From Clostridiales bacterium (GTDB taxonomy: Bacteria; Bacillota_A; Clostridia; Christensenellales; Pumilibacteraceae): a stretch of 64,000 nucleotides of DNA. Location: the NCBI GenBank assembly GCA_031264755.1, contig JAISDO010000008.1:55549-119548 (forward strand), given 5' to 3'. Shown here one piece after another: positions 44,718 to 54,518 of the stretch. The notes beneath the pieces were generated by a model. That model searched no databases, was not told the origin of the DNA, and was given only the letters and a program-made list of their open reading frames with translations. The first letter of the stretch is position 1; every line of letters starts with the position of its first letter. The position numbers were made by a program, and so were the translations under genes.

Positions 44718-44749
44718 CATATAGTTGTTTCATATTTGTGTCAATTTTC

Positions 44750-45760
44750 TTATGACTTTTTAATCACATCAGCCAACAAATCCTTAAAGTATAGCAACTT
44801 ACCTGCCCCCATGATTGATGTGTATATAGCATTGTCAACTGACCATACAGACACACCCAATAGATCTTGGTACATTACATCTATACCTGGTATTTGACTA
44901 CTACCTCCACATAGATATATACCCTTGTATTGTATATCTTGCACAACTTGTTGCGTACAATTTGACAAAACGCTCTTGATACCATCCAGTATCTTGTCAA
45001 AATACGGCTTGATAACTCCATATATATCAAGAGATTTGAGTACGATGTTGACAGGTTGACTGTTAGACGCATTCAATCCCAAAACTTGCGTCTCTAGACC
45101 ATCATTGGGATAAAGACTACCTATATCGTGTTTAAGTTTGATAGCTGCTGTTCTTGTTACATTGACACCCAATGTAGTACCAAAATACTCCATAATTGCC
45201 ATGTCTAACAAGTTGCCCCCAATATTAAGACTACATCCCTCTATCACACAATTATTAGATACAACTGCTATATCAGTCCTACCTGCACCTATATTAATTA
45301 CACAAAAACACCCATCACTAGCGATAGGTAGATCCATACCCACTGCTGAAGATAGGATACTGTCTATCAAGATTACGTCGTTGATACCCGCCCTATAACA
45401 TACACTCTCAAACGCCGCTCGTTCCTTGTCAGATAGTCCTATAGGAACGTTGAGTACAGATCTAAACTTGGGATTGAGTATTGCGGTCTTAGGTATTAGA
45501 CGTTTGATATAGTCCTTGAGCATCAATACACAAGCATCAACATCCAACAACAAACCACCGTCTATAGGTGATATCAACACTGTATCATCTGGATTGGTAG
45601 ATAACAATCGCAAAGCATCTTTGCCAAATGCTTTGATTTTGTTACGTTTGGCCGAACGAGAAAAAGCTACTACAGTAGGTTCAAACAATACCAATCCAGT
45701 ATTGTTCAAGAAGATAGCTGTATTGCTAGTACCCAGTTCAATAGCAAGCTCCATAACCAT
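44750..45760 (-). CDS. MreB-like bacterial actin
   Basis: A 336-residue actin-fold protein. The phosphate-1 loop 'IELGTSNTAIFLNNTGLVLFE' matches MreB (IDLGTANT), phosphate-2 reads 'INIGAGRTDIAVVS', and the adenosine motif is 'YLCGGSSQIPGIDV'. MreB proteins polymerise under the membrane to direct cell-wall growth. The sequence is rather divergent and no mreC or mreD follows, so it may be an Mbl- or MreBH-type paralogue. The ATG at 45760 is the probable start; another ATG lies two codons further. Ribosome binding site weak. Confidence 0.85.
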   Translation of the reverse strand: MVMELAIELGTSNTAIFLNNTGLVLFEPTVVAFSRSAKRNKIKAFGKDALRLLSTNPDDTVLISPIDGGLLLDVDACVLMLKDYIKRLIPKTAILNPKFRSVLNVPIGLSDKERAAFESVCYRAGINDVILIDSILSSAVGMDLPIASDGCFCVINIGAGRTDIAVVSNNCVIEGCSLNIGGNLLDMAIMEYFGTTLGVNVTRTAAIKLKHDIGSLYPNDGLETQVLGLNASNSQPVNIVLKSLDIYGVIKPYFDKILDGIKSVLSNCTQQVVQDIQYKGIYLCGGSSQIPGIDVMYQDLLGVSVWSVDNAIYTSIMGAGKLLYFKDLLADVIKKS

Positions 45761-45968
45761 GGCTTCTATAGTTTTTCCCCTTAAATTTAGATTGAGCCAC
45801 AAACACGTATACAACTCTAAAGGCAACATAATACCACAATACCAGCATTATGCCGTACCAGTTGGTTGTTGTACTGCAACAAAAAAACAAAGCACCTTAC
45901 TATAAGTCATCGCTGAATTTTTGGGTGCAACCATAGCATCAAAAACTATGTTTGACAATGAGTTTCTT

Positions 45969-47519
45969 CTACAGTATTTTGATATTTTTTTTGAATGCTT
46001 TGGCAAATTGAGCTTGACACAACTTGGTAGCCTCTGCTATCTCTAAGCTAGCATCACTAGATTGTAGTGTCTTAATGATTATACTATCCCCTAGTATATC
46101 GCAATTAAGCTCTGTAATAGCCCTACAGTTGGTACGATCCAAACAATATGCCAATCTCAATATTATACCAATCTTGATAGCTGCTACCTTATCCTCTTCG
46201 GATACTATACCTCTATACTTGACCCATTCAACATTATTGAACTCGTCATGCAAATAAGACATAATAGCAAATCCAGTTACTATCAATTCACGATGAGATA
46301 CACCAACAATACCACTATTGAGCACATAATACATACTATGCCTAACGAAGTCGGTATTGTTGATCCACTTACCACATTCATGCAAAAACGTTGCCATACG
46401 CAATGCCTTGTTGTATTGTCTAGGCAACTTATGTAATACCTTGAGTTGCTTGTACAATTGCATACATAGATTGTATATATGCTCTAGTTGCGGTATGTCT
46501 TGATGCAAATAATTGAGTCTAGCGTATATACTAGATCCCAACGGATCCAATATTATTTTTTCTTTATTGGCTGATTGTGAGTGACTTAATAACACACCCT
46601 CTCTCAATCCATATTCACTAACAACAACACCGTCCTTGGACAAATAACTCAATATAGCCTTAGCAATATACATAGAACTACAAAAAGTATCAGCCCTGCC
46701 TGTTATCCCCTTGATCTTAGTAGATGAGTTCACATCTATGGACTTGAGCATGGTATATACATTGTCAAATGCTTCTAGCCGTACATTGTAGTTGTGAACC
46801 ACGTCCAACGGATATCTCTCCAAGCGCATGCTCATCTTAGCAAGCGAACGAAAGAATCCTCCTACCCCTATAATGTTGACATCTTGGTCTATAGACTTGA
46901 GCCAATCTATAGTCATCAACTCTTGCTTAACAAAAGCTTCTATATTGGCACTAAGTTGGACAGGATCATTTTTATATTCTTCAAACTTCTCTATTATGGT
47001 AATATTGCCATATCTTATCGCTTGAGAATCTATAATACCTTTGCGGTTGTACTTAATAAGTTGTATACTACTACCGCTAATATCTACAATCAGACCCTTT
47101 GGTGTATCAAAATTATTGGATACTGCCTTACCAATAAGTTCGGCCTCTTCGCTCTCAGACAATACCCTAACCTTAAATCCACAAGTAACACCAATCTCTT
47201 CCAAAAAACTTTTTTGGTTCTTGGCTCGTCTAACAGCACTTGTGGCAATTACATATACCTTGTCTATCTGCTGATTCTCACAAAGTTTACGAAACATTTT
47301 GAGCACTTTGACAACTTCAGATACTCTACTAGGTTTGAGAAATCCATCTCTACTCATCTCAGCACCCAAACGTACTGTTTCTTTAATTTGATCAAACACC
47401 ACAAAATGCTCTGAGGGCAACACATGAGCAAAAACCATATTGACATTATTGCTACCCAAATCAATTACTGCTATCTTCTCCAAAGCAACCTTCTCCACGA
47501 GTTTTTGCAACCTTTGCAA
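45969..47519 (-). CDS. Ppx/GppA family exopolyphosphatase with HD-like C-terminus
   Basis: A 516-residue protein with the actin-like Ppx/GppA N-terminal half: 'IAVIDLGSNNVNMVFA', 'IATSAVRRAKN' and 'LIVDISGSSIQLIKY' are the family phosphate motifs. The C-terminal half contains an HD-domain-like helix set ('RMATFLHECGKWIN', with HE in place of HD). Members hydrolyse polyphosphate or pppGpp. The exact start is unsure: TTG at 47519, GTG 21 bases in, or TTG after GGAGAAGG 36 bases in; no ATG is available. A perfect promoter lies 77-105 bases upstream. A gap of 208 bases separates it from the mreB-like gene. Confidence 0.85.
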   Translation of the reverse strand: MQRLQKLVEKVALEKIAVIDLGSNNVNMVFAHVLPSEHFVVFDQIKETVRLGAEMSRDGFLKPSRVSEVVKVLKMFRKLCENQQIDKVYVIATSAVRRAKNQKSFLEEIGVTCGFKVRVLSESEEAELIGKAVSNNFDTPKGLIVDISGSSIQLIKYNRKGIIDSQAIRYGNITIIEKFEEYKNDPVQLSANIEAFVKQELMTIDWLKSIDQDVNIIGVGGFFRSLAKMSMRLERYPLDVVHNYNVRLEAFDNVYTMLKSIDVNSSTKIKGITGRADTFCSSMYIAKAILSYLSKDGVVVSEYGLREGVLLSHSQSANKEKIILDPLGSSIYARLNYLHQDIPQLEHIYNLCMQLYKQLKVLHKLPRQYNKALRMATFLHECGKWINNTDFVRHSMYYVLNSGIVGVSHRELIVTGFAIMSYLHDEFNNVEWVKYRGIVSEEDKVAAIKIGIILRLAYCLDRTNCRAITELNCDILGDSIIIKTLQSSDASLEIAEATKLCQAQFAKAFKKNIKIL

Positions 47520-47595
47520 CTAGACATAATGCAAGCCACAATCCGCCAAACAGAATAACATATTGCATAGTTATGTCTATACAAATCGCCATTAT

Positions 47596-47624
47596 ATTAT
47601 AACATAGCTTGTACACTTTGTCAA
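47596..47624 (-). promoter_or_regulatory. Consensus promoter of the Ppx/GppA gene
   Basis: TTGACA (47619-47624), 17-base spacer, TATAAT (47596-47601) on the minus strand. Confidence 0.85.
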
Positions 47625-47721
47625 TATTCACTTTGTACTAAACCAAACTGTATATATACTTAACACCAAGACAACAAAAAACTTGAATAATACAAACATA
47701 TCATTCAAGCTTTTTGAATTG

Positions 47722-47796
47722 TGGAGCTGGTGAGAAGAATCGAACCCCCAACCTACTGATTACAAGTCAGTTGCTCTACCGTTGAGCTACACCAGC
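47722..47796 (-). tRNA. tRNA-Thr (anticodon TGT)
   Basis: Full cloverleaf with acceptor GCTGGTG/CACCAGC, anticodon loop CTTGTAA, TTCGATT T-loop and encoded CCA. Last gene of a five-tRNA array. Confidence 0.96.
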
Positions 47797-47814
47797 ACAT
47801 AATCCAAACCAATA

Positions 47815-47890
47815 TGGTGCCCCGTCGCGGAATTGAACCACGGACACAGGGATTTTCAGTCCCTTGCTCTACCGACTGAGCTAACGAGGC
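47815..47890 (-). tRNA. tRNA-Phe (anticodon GAA)
   Basis: Cloverleaf with anticodon loop CTGAAAA, D-loop AGTCGGT, T-loop TTCAATT and encoded CCA; acceptor GCCTCGT/ACGGGGC includes G-T pairing. Confidence 0.96.
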
Positions 47891-47932
47891 ATATGCATTA
47901 TTGAAGTATACTTGACTAGAGATACTTGACCT

Positions 47933-48009
47933 TGGCGACCCGCACCGGGCTCGAACCGGCGACCTCCAACGTGACAGGCTGGCGCTCTAACCATCTGAGC
48001 TAGCGGGCC
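47933..48009 (-). tRNA. tRNA-Asp (anticodon GTC)
   Basis: Cloverleaf with acceptor GGCCCGC/GCGGGTC, anticodon loop CTGTCAC, T-loop TTCGAGC and encoded CCA. Confidence 0.96.
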
Positions 48010-48053
48010 AAATACAATCTAATCAAATCCAGTATACTACAATAATCGCAATA

Positions 48054-48130
48054 TGGTGGGCCTTCAGGGACTTGAACCCCGGACCAATCGGTTATGAGCC
48101 GACTGCTCTAACCATCTGAGCTAAAGGCCC
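48054..48130 (-). tRNA. tRNA with CAT anticodon, probably tRNA-Ile2 (or elongator Met)
   Basis: Cloverleaf with acceptor GGGCCTT/AAGGCCC, anticodon loop CTCATAA, T-loop TTCAAGT and encoded CCA. It is not an initiator by its acceptor pairing. The body resembles tRNA-Ile2, whose C34 is changed to lysidine by TilS, more than elongator Met; a tRNA identity model would settle this. Confidence 0.9.
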
Positions 48131-48178
48131 TAATATTAGGGTATTGCAATACCTATAAGATAACAAATATTGCAATTG

Positions 48179-48254
48179 TGGTCGAGGTGAAGAGACTCGA
48201 ACTCCCGGCCCCATGGTCCCAAACCACGTGCGCTACCAACTGCGCTACACCTCG
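48179..48254 (-). tRNA. tRNA-Pro (anticodon TGG)
   Basis: Cloverleaf with acceptor CGAGGTG/CACCTCG, D-arm GCGCAGTTGGTAGCGC, anticodon loop TTTGGGA and encoded CCA. First gene of the array behind the promoter 48326-48354. Confidence 0.96.
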
Positions 48255-48325
48255 CAACATCAAAAAAAGAAACGAGAGCACGATGTAATCAAACATCAAC
48301 TACAACTCATTCAATCACAGACCTA

Positions 48326-48354
48326 ATTTTACAACAATTTTGGTTGTGTGTCAA
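48326..48354 (-). promoter_or_regulatory. Promoter of the tRNA array
   Basis: TTGACA (48349-48354), 17-base spacer, TAAAAT (48326-48331) on the minus strand, about 70 bases before tRNA-Pro. Confidence 0.8.
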
Positions 48355-48498
48355 CTAATTTGTGTTATTTTCTAGTATTTTGACAAGAAATTTGTGTAAG
48401 GTTGCAAATGATTGATTACAACCGTCAGTAATGCACAACTAAGCACCAAAATGCTTGTTGCTGAGATTGCCAATGTCAAAATATAAATTAATACACTT

Positions 48499-48540
48499 AC
48501 ACAAACAACTCTAGCGACATATTGCTAGAGTTGTTTGTGT
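48499..48540 (-). terminator. Hairpin after the large surface protein gene
   Basis: 17-base perfect arms (48499-48515, 48524-48540) with an 8-base loop, 45 bases past the stop; no U-run. Confidence 0.7.
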
Positions 48541-48584
48541 GTTTTGGTTGTTATACAATATCATCTTCTGTCAATCTAGTTGAC

Positions 48585-51500
48585 TTATTTATATCTTAGT
48601 TGCTTAGAATGTCTTGATCTGAGAATTGCCAAAACAACAAATACAAATATCAACGACATGATTGTAGCTATACTCACAAACAATACTACACTCAATACAC
48701 CGTCGCTTTGTATATTGTTGTTGTCTTCTATATTGACATTGACTACTAGGCTAGTTGTAGTATTGATATGAGACATAGTGACTATGCCACGGTTGCTCAT
48801 GTCTACTTGGATATCTACAACATTGTTGACTACCACAAAATAGTATTTGTTGCTTACCTCATCACTATTTATACGATATACATTGCCTATAGCTCCGTAT
48901 ATAGCTCTAGCGTCACGTCCATCTACACAAGCACTCTCGTACCATTGATAGTTGGTACTACCGCTACGACGCTCTATTGACACAGTTAGCTCTATCTTGT
49001 CACCTTGCACACTCTTGACTGCTCTTGGCTGGGTCGTGATACTAAGAGCCTTTTGGTTGGGATCCAATATCTCCACACTATATGGCTGGCTTGTAGCTGT
49101 TGCTACTGCACCCTGCACTGTTGTAGCTGTTGCTACTACATAATAATATTTGGTAGTTGACACATTAGTCATTACAGTATAATTTGGGTTGATTGCCTTG
49201 TCTATTGCTCTACCACCTACATTGCTCATTGTGTCATTCTCGTACCATTGGTAGGTCAATCTGCCACCTGTACTAGCTGTAGCTAATACTCTTAACTCTA
49301 TCAATTGCCCTATACTAATAGTATGAAGATTGTCGCCTGTATCATGGATTGTTGGGGCAATTGCTGTAGCTGCTGTGACTACTACTTGTGATACTCTACT
49401 AACTCTCGTCGTGGCACTACCTTGTACACTATTGCGGACGGAGACATAGTAATATGTAGTACCTACTACACTTGTGTCTACATTATAAGATTGACTTGTT
49501 GCACCAGTGATACTGTGACCACTCTCATTGCTATCTACTGTATTGTAGTACCATTGATAGCTCAAATTGCCATTGACTGTACCTAAGTCTACCGATACCC
49601 CTAACACTACTGTATCCAATTGGTCTACAATCTCAATAGTTGCTGGCTGTGCTGATATCTCCACTTGAGTAGCATTAGCTTGAACTGATACTGTTGCTAT
49701 AGCACTGTAAGTGTCCTTATAAACTGAGTCAAAACCGCCCACCACGTCAGATCTAACGGTCAGTACTGCATAATAATAGTACAACCCTGCTTCACTGTGC
49801 ACTGGAGCAAAAGTGGGTTTGTCTGCTCCTACCAACAATATTCCGTCCTTAGTATCCTTGACAGTACTGACATACCACTGATAATGGATTGTGCCTGTCG
49901 CTTGACCTGACACTTTCAATATGCCCGCACTATTGACATTTATTGTTATGTCTTGCGGTTGCTCGGTGATTGTAGCAGACTCTCCGCTGATATTGCGGCT
50001 ACCTACTCTTGCAGTAATAGTTGTAGCAGTATATCTAAATTCTATTATGTTGTTGGTCACCACCACAAAATAGTGCCTAGCACCAACCCAATCTACAATC
50101 AAGTCTAATGTAGAATTATTGGCTCCTTCTATCAATACAGCCTCACGCCCATCTTGATGCTCTACATCATTGCTATCTATTGTGTTGTAGTACCATTGAT
50201 ATGTCAATACACTATCTACACCAGGCTTACCGTCGCTCATGATAGTGCCATATGCTATCACACTCAAAGACAGTTTGTCACCTATACTCTCTACAGGTTG
50301 TGTTGAGGGTTGTTCTACAATTGTGGGCATTGTAGACAATGTATTGCTACTATCCTTTATGTTAGCTTTGCTATCATTAGTTGTAAGCAATGTGTTGCTA
50401 GGCACTACATTGTTGGCAATATGCACATTGGTCATAGCTATACCACTACGACCTTCGCTACCTATAGCTGAGCCAACATGTACATGCGACTCCCACTTGG
50501 GTCTTGTGAATGCCCAAACACTAAATAATATCGTCAACACAACTACGGCTATAGCAATAATCACCATAACAACTAGTATCAATGCCCCTACAACAAGAGA
50601 TACAACTAGCCCTAATGGTATTGCATTCATAGCTAGCAATAGTCCTGACACAAGTGCAGGTGACACCCAAGCAATGGGTACCACAACTGGTGCCACATTG
50701 GGAGGACCGTCTACACTAGGCGCACTTGTCCCAATCCCTCTAGTACTAGTATCACTAGTGGCAAAAGGCAAAATTTGGGAGGATTGGATTGTAGTTGTGC
50801 CATCCTTAGCTTGTTTGTCAAGCTGTTGACGCCACTCTAGCAATTGAGGATTGCTTGCTAATGATTGTATATCTCCATTCAATGTATTGTCAACATCACT
50901 CAACAACGACAGTTGTTCAACGCCCGTATCTACATGTTGACGTTGTTGCATTATTATTCTGTTGCCGTCTGGGGCATCCATAACAAAGCTAGCTTGAATA
51001 TTGACAAGTTCTAATCCCCCCTTATTGTAATAATTGGCATTGCCAACTATACTACCAATATGGCGAACATCACTTACGTGCTGTGTCTCTGTTCTTGTTT
51101 GATTGTTGTGCATATTGCTTGCTAGACCCTGCCTGCTATTTGTGTCACCAAAAGTATCTAGATATATATACCCACTCACATCAACATCTAGTATAGTGGA
51201 CGTCTCTCCATATGGCACATCCGCTAGCCCTACGACACCACCTGCTGCAAAGACATATCTCCAGTTGTCCATATTGCGGTCTACACGTACCATCTCCATG
51301 GCTACAGTGCCTTCAAAGCTAGACTGCTGAATTGTAAATATCCTAGCTTCGCCCATCAACCCGCCTATACTATTGACCACTGTTGTACTGTCAATCACCC
51401 ACCCGCTCTTATCTATGTAGTGATTGACAATTACCGACGACATTCTGGCAACTGCTAGATTCATATATATACGCCCTTTGCCTTCTTGTTGCCACCCTAC

Positions 51501-52268
51501 AAATATACCCGCTTTGACATCTTTAGTGAACAATTCTCTCTTAGCTTCAACCGTACTAGGCACAAACACTGCACTGTCATGTACGTACACATTGCTAATC
51601 AATACAGTAGCGTCACCTTTGACTTGGGATACTACAACAGCCATAGATAATCTGTCATACACTTCATCAAGCTCAGGATTGGCAATAGATACTGCTTGAC
51701 TAAGCTGCAAATTGGTTATCACAGCTTGATCTCCCAGTACCCCAAACATACCTACAACTGTACCATTGCTCCAATCCCAATGGCTAAACACGAGCAGATT
51801 GCTGATTGTATGACCCGCTCCATTAAATACTCCACAAAAATCTCTACCATTTTCCCATCTACCTACGGGTAGCCAACGATGTGCAGACATATCTATATCG
51901 CCAGTCAACATATACTGTGCTGTCAACCACTCTTGCTCTCCTACATGATGATTGATTTTGTAAGCCATCAAAGCCAACTGCTCAGGTGTAGATATAAGAT
52001 ATGGATCTTCCTGCGTACCATTGCCACCGTCAAAACTATCTGATATGTACGAAGTATCCCCGTACATTGCCCAATAACTCTTAGGCACGTGAGCATTGGA
52101 TCTTAACATAGTATTGCTTGTTGAGACTACATCTCCAAATGTAGCACTTGCTACCTTGTTGTTGAAGAGTGTCAAAACATGCTCAGCATGCAAAATCATT
52201 GCCAAACATAACAATGCTGTTACAACAAGACTAATCAAATTTAGTCTCTTTATTGTTTTGTATTTCAT
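48585..52268 (-). CDS. Large secreted/membrane-anchored protein with GLUG-like and repeated Ig-like domains
   Basis: A 1227-residue surface protein. A signal peptide (about 1-42) is followed by a GLUG/beta-helix region ('DPYLISTPEQLALMAYKIN', 'GVFNGAGHTISNL', 'IGGLMGEA', 'AGGVVGLA'), a long hydrophobic stretch around 540-600 that looks like two membrane spans, and then five Ig-like modules each marked by YQWY and a C-terminal YYxVVV strand. The C-terminus has one more membrane span (about 1192-1214) and a basic tail RSRHSKQLRYK. The central hydrophobic part is unusual, implying a topology with the Ig modules on a separate segment. Likely adhesive or structural. A weak GGA precedes the ATG. 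Confidence 0.8.
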   Translation of the reverse strand: MKYKTIKRLNLISLVVTALLCLAMILHAEHVLTLFNNKVASATFGDVVSTSNTMLRSNAHVPKSYWAMYGDTSYISDSFDGGNGTQEDPYLISTPEQLALMAYKINHHVGEQEWLTAQYMLTGDIDMSAHRWLPVGRWENGRDFCGVFNGAGHTISNLLVFSHWDWSNGTVVGMFGVLGDQAVITNLQLSQAVSIANPELDEVYDRLSMAVVVSQVKGDATVLISNVYVHDSAVFVPSTVEAKRELFTKDVKAGIFVGWQQEGKGRIYMNLAVARMSSVIVNHYIDKSGWVIDSTTVVNSIGGLMGEARIFTIQQSSFEGTVAMEMVRVDRNMDNWRYVFAAGGVVGLADVPYGETSTILDVDVSGYIYLDTFGDTNSRQGLASNMHNNQTRTETQHVSDVRHIGSIVGNANYYNKGGLELVNIQASFVMDAPDGNRIIMQQRQHVDTGVEQLSLLSDVDNTLNGDIQSLASNPQLLEWRQQLDKQAKDGTTTIQSSQILPFATSDTSTRGIGTSAPSVDGPPNVAPVVVPIAWVSPALVSGLLLAMNAIPLGLVVSLVVGALILVVMVIIAIAVVVLTILFSVWAFTRPKWESHVHVGSAIGSEGRSGIAMTNVHIANNVVPSNTLLTTNDSKANIKDSSNTLSTMPTIVEQPSTQPVESIGDKLSLSVIAYGTIMSDGKPGVDSVLTYQWYYNTIDSNDVEHQDGREAVLIEGANNSTLDLIVDWVGARHYFVVVTNNIIEFRYTATTITARVGSRNISGESATITEQPQDITINVNSAGILKVSGQATGTIHYQWYVSTVKDTKDGILLVGADKPTFAPVHSEAGLYYYYAVLTVRSDVVGGFDSVYKDTYSAIATVSVQANATQVEISAQPATIEIVDQLDTVVLGVSVDLGTVNGNLSYQWYYNTVDSNESGHSITGATSQSYNVDTSVVGTTYYYVSVRNSVQGSATTRVSRVSQVVVTAATAIAPTIHDTGDNLHTISIGQLIELRVLATASTGGRLTYQWYENDTMSNVGGRAIDKAINPNYTVMTNVSTTKYYYVVATATTVQGAVATATSQPYSVEILDPNQKALSITTQPRAVKSVQGDKIELTVSIERRSGSTNYQWYESACVDGRDARAIYGAIGNVYRINSDEVSNKYYFVVVNNVVDIQVDMSNRGIVTMSHINTTTSLVVNVNIEDNNNIQSDGVLSVVLFVSIATIMSLIFVFVVLAILRSRHSKQLRYK

Positions 52269-52320
52269 TAAAATTCCATTTAACCCTAAATAACCTCAGC
52301 TGACATCATAATACTTGATA

Positions 52321-52731
52321 TTATCTCAATTTGTCTATGCAGGTTTGCATCTTCTCCTGAGACAATCCTATTGAGGGATCCGTTTGGACAAAACACTCGT
52401 CTGGTACATAACGACTACTGATATAGTTGTCATCTAGTACTACATACTCTGATACATAAAGATTGACATTGAGCCACTGTAATATCTCATAACCTCTATT
52501 TTTAGCTCCAAAAATCGGAGTCTTACCCACAAAATACTCCCTACCAATACCATAAGGTGATAGTCTTTTGACTACATAATCTAGATTGTCGTCATACAAT
52601 CGCCAACTACTAGACAATACAATCTTGGCACCTGTAGTATCCAATATATGTTTGAGACGCAAGCAACAATTGGAATCCATCATACCATACACGCTCAAAA
52701 CCCCTTCTATATCTAAGAAGACTATCTTCAT
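52321..52731 (-). CDS. Small HAD-domain protein (Swiss Army Knife RNA-repair type)
   Basis: A 136-residue protein with the HAD nucleophile motif 'FLDIEGVLS' (usually DxDGVL; here DIEG), motif II 'IVLSSSWR', and an acidic motif 'VVLDDNY' near the end. The 'SSSWR' form and size match the HAD domain seen in phage and bacterial RNA-repair proteins (HAD_SAK family). Substrate unknown. The ATG at 52731 with GGGGG six bases upstream is preferred to the frame from 52758. Confidence 0.75.
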   Translation of the reverse strand: MKIVFLDIEGVLSVYGMMDSNCCLRLKHILDTTGAKIVLSSSWRLYDDNLDYVVKRLSPYGIGREYFVGKTPIFGAKNRGYEILQWLNVNLYVSEYVVLDDNYISSRYVPDECFVQTDPSIGLSQEKMQTCIDKLR

Positions 52732-52904
52732 AATGCCCCCAATCCACATCGTATACACGAGCGTACCTCTTCAAAGCTACAATCCAAGCTACTACATACC
52801 TAGACATTTATGCAAATTATACAACGCCCAATCAAAACATGTCAATTAGGCGTTGTACAATAATTATATATTTTAATTGGAAATTTTTGTAATATTAGTC
52901 TAAA

Positions 52905-54356
<1,452 letters not shown>

Positions 54357-54412
54357 CTAATTTGATTTTGTTTGTATAATTTATGTACATAGTATATTTA
54401 TACTACAATCAC

Positions 54413-54441
54413 ATTGTATCTCAATATCAACTGTTTGTCAA
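54413..54441 (-). promoter_or_regulatory. bglA promoter
   Basis: TTGACA (54436-54441), 17-base spacer, TACAAT (54413-54418) on the minus strand. It lies inside the inverted repeat 54418-54458. Confidence 0.75.
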
Positions 54442-54458
54442 ATAATTGATATTGAGAT
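54418..54458. promoter_or_regulatory. Inverted repeat over the bglA promoter, operator or terminator
   Basis: Perfect 13-base arms (54418-54430, 54446-54458) with a 15-base centre that contains the -35 hexamer. It may be a repressor site, or a hairpin ending the EIIBC transcript. Confidence 0.6.
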
Positions 54459-54518
54459 ATTGTGCCCCATGATACAAACCAATAGTCAATTGTTGCCGTA
54501 TATACAAGGCAACGCCAC

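Larger units (their letters stand above)
44249..44749. other. Intergenic region, 501 bases
   Basis: No convincing ORF. It contains the promoter 44425-44453, a leader of about 170 bases with small hairpins (for example GTGCTA-TAC-TAGCAC near 44390), and the hairpin after the mreB-like gene at 44692-44717. The long leader could hold regulation, but no known riboswitch was recognised. Confidence 0.6.
48255..48584. other. Intergenic region, 330 bases
   Basis: Holds the tRNA array promoter and, at its right end, the hairpin closing the large surface protein gene. No ORF seen. Confidence 0.65.

Noticed and set aside
47461..47568. 35-residue hydrophobic leader ORF overlapping the start of the Ppx/GppA gene
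   Set aside because: It starts with ATG after the promoter but has no ribosome binding site, and its end lies inside the conserved N-terminal coding sequence of the larger gene.
54459..54518. BglG/LicT-type RAT antiterminator site before bglA
   Set aside because: No match to the RAT sequence and no antiterminator gene in the window; the dyad at 54418-54458 fits an operator over the promoter better.
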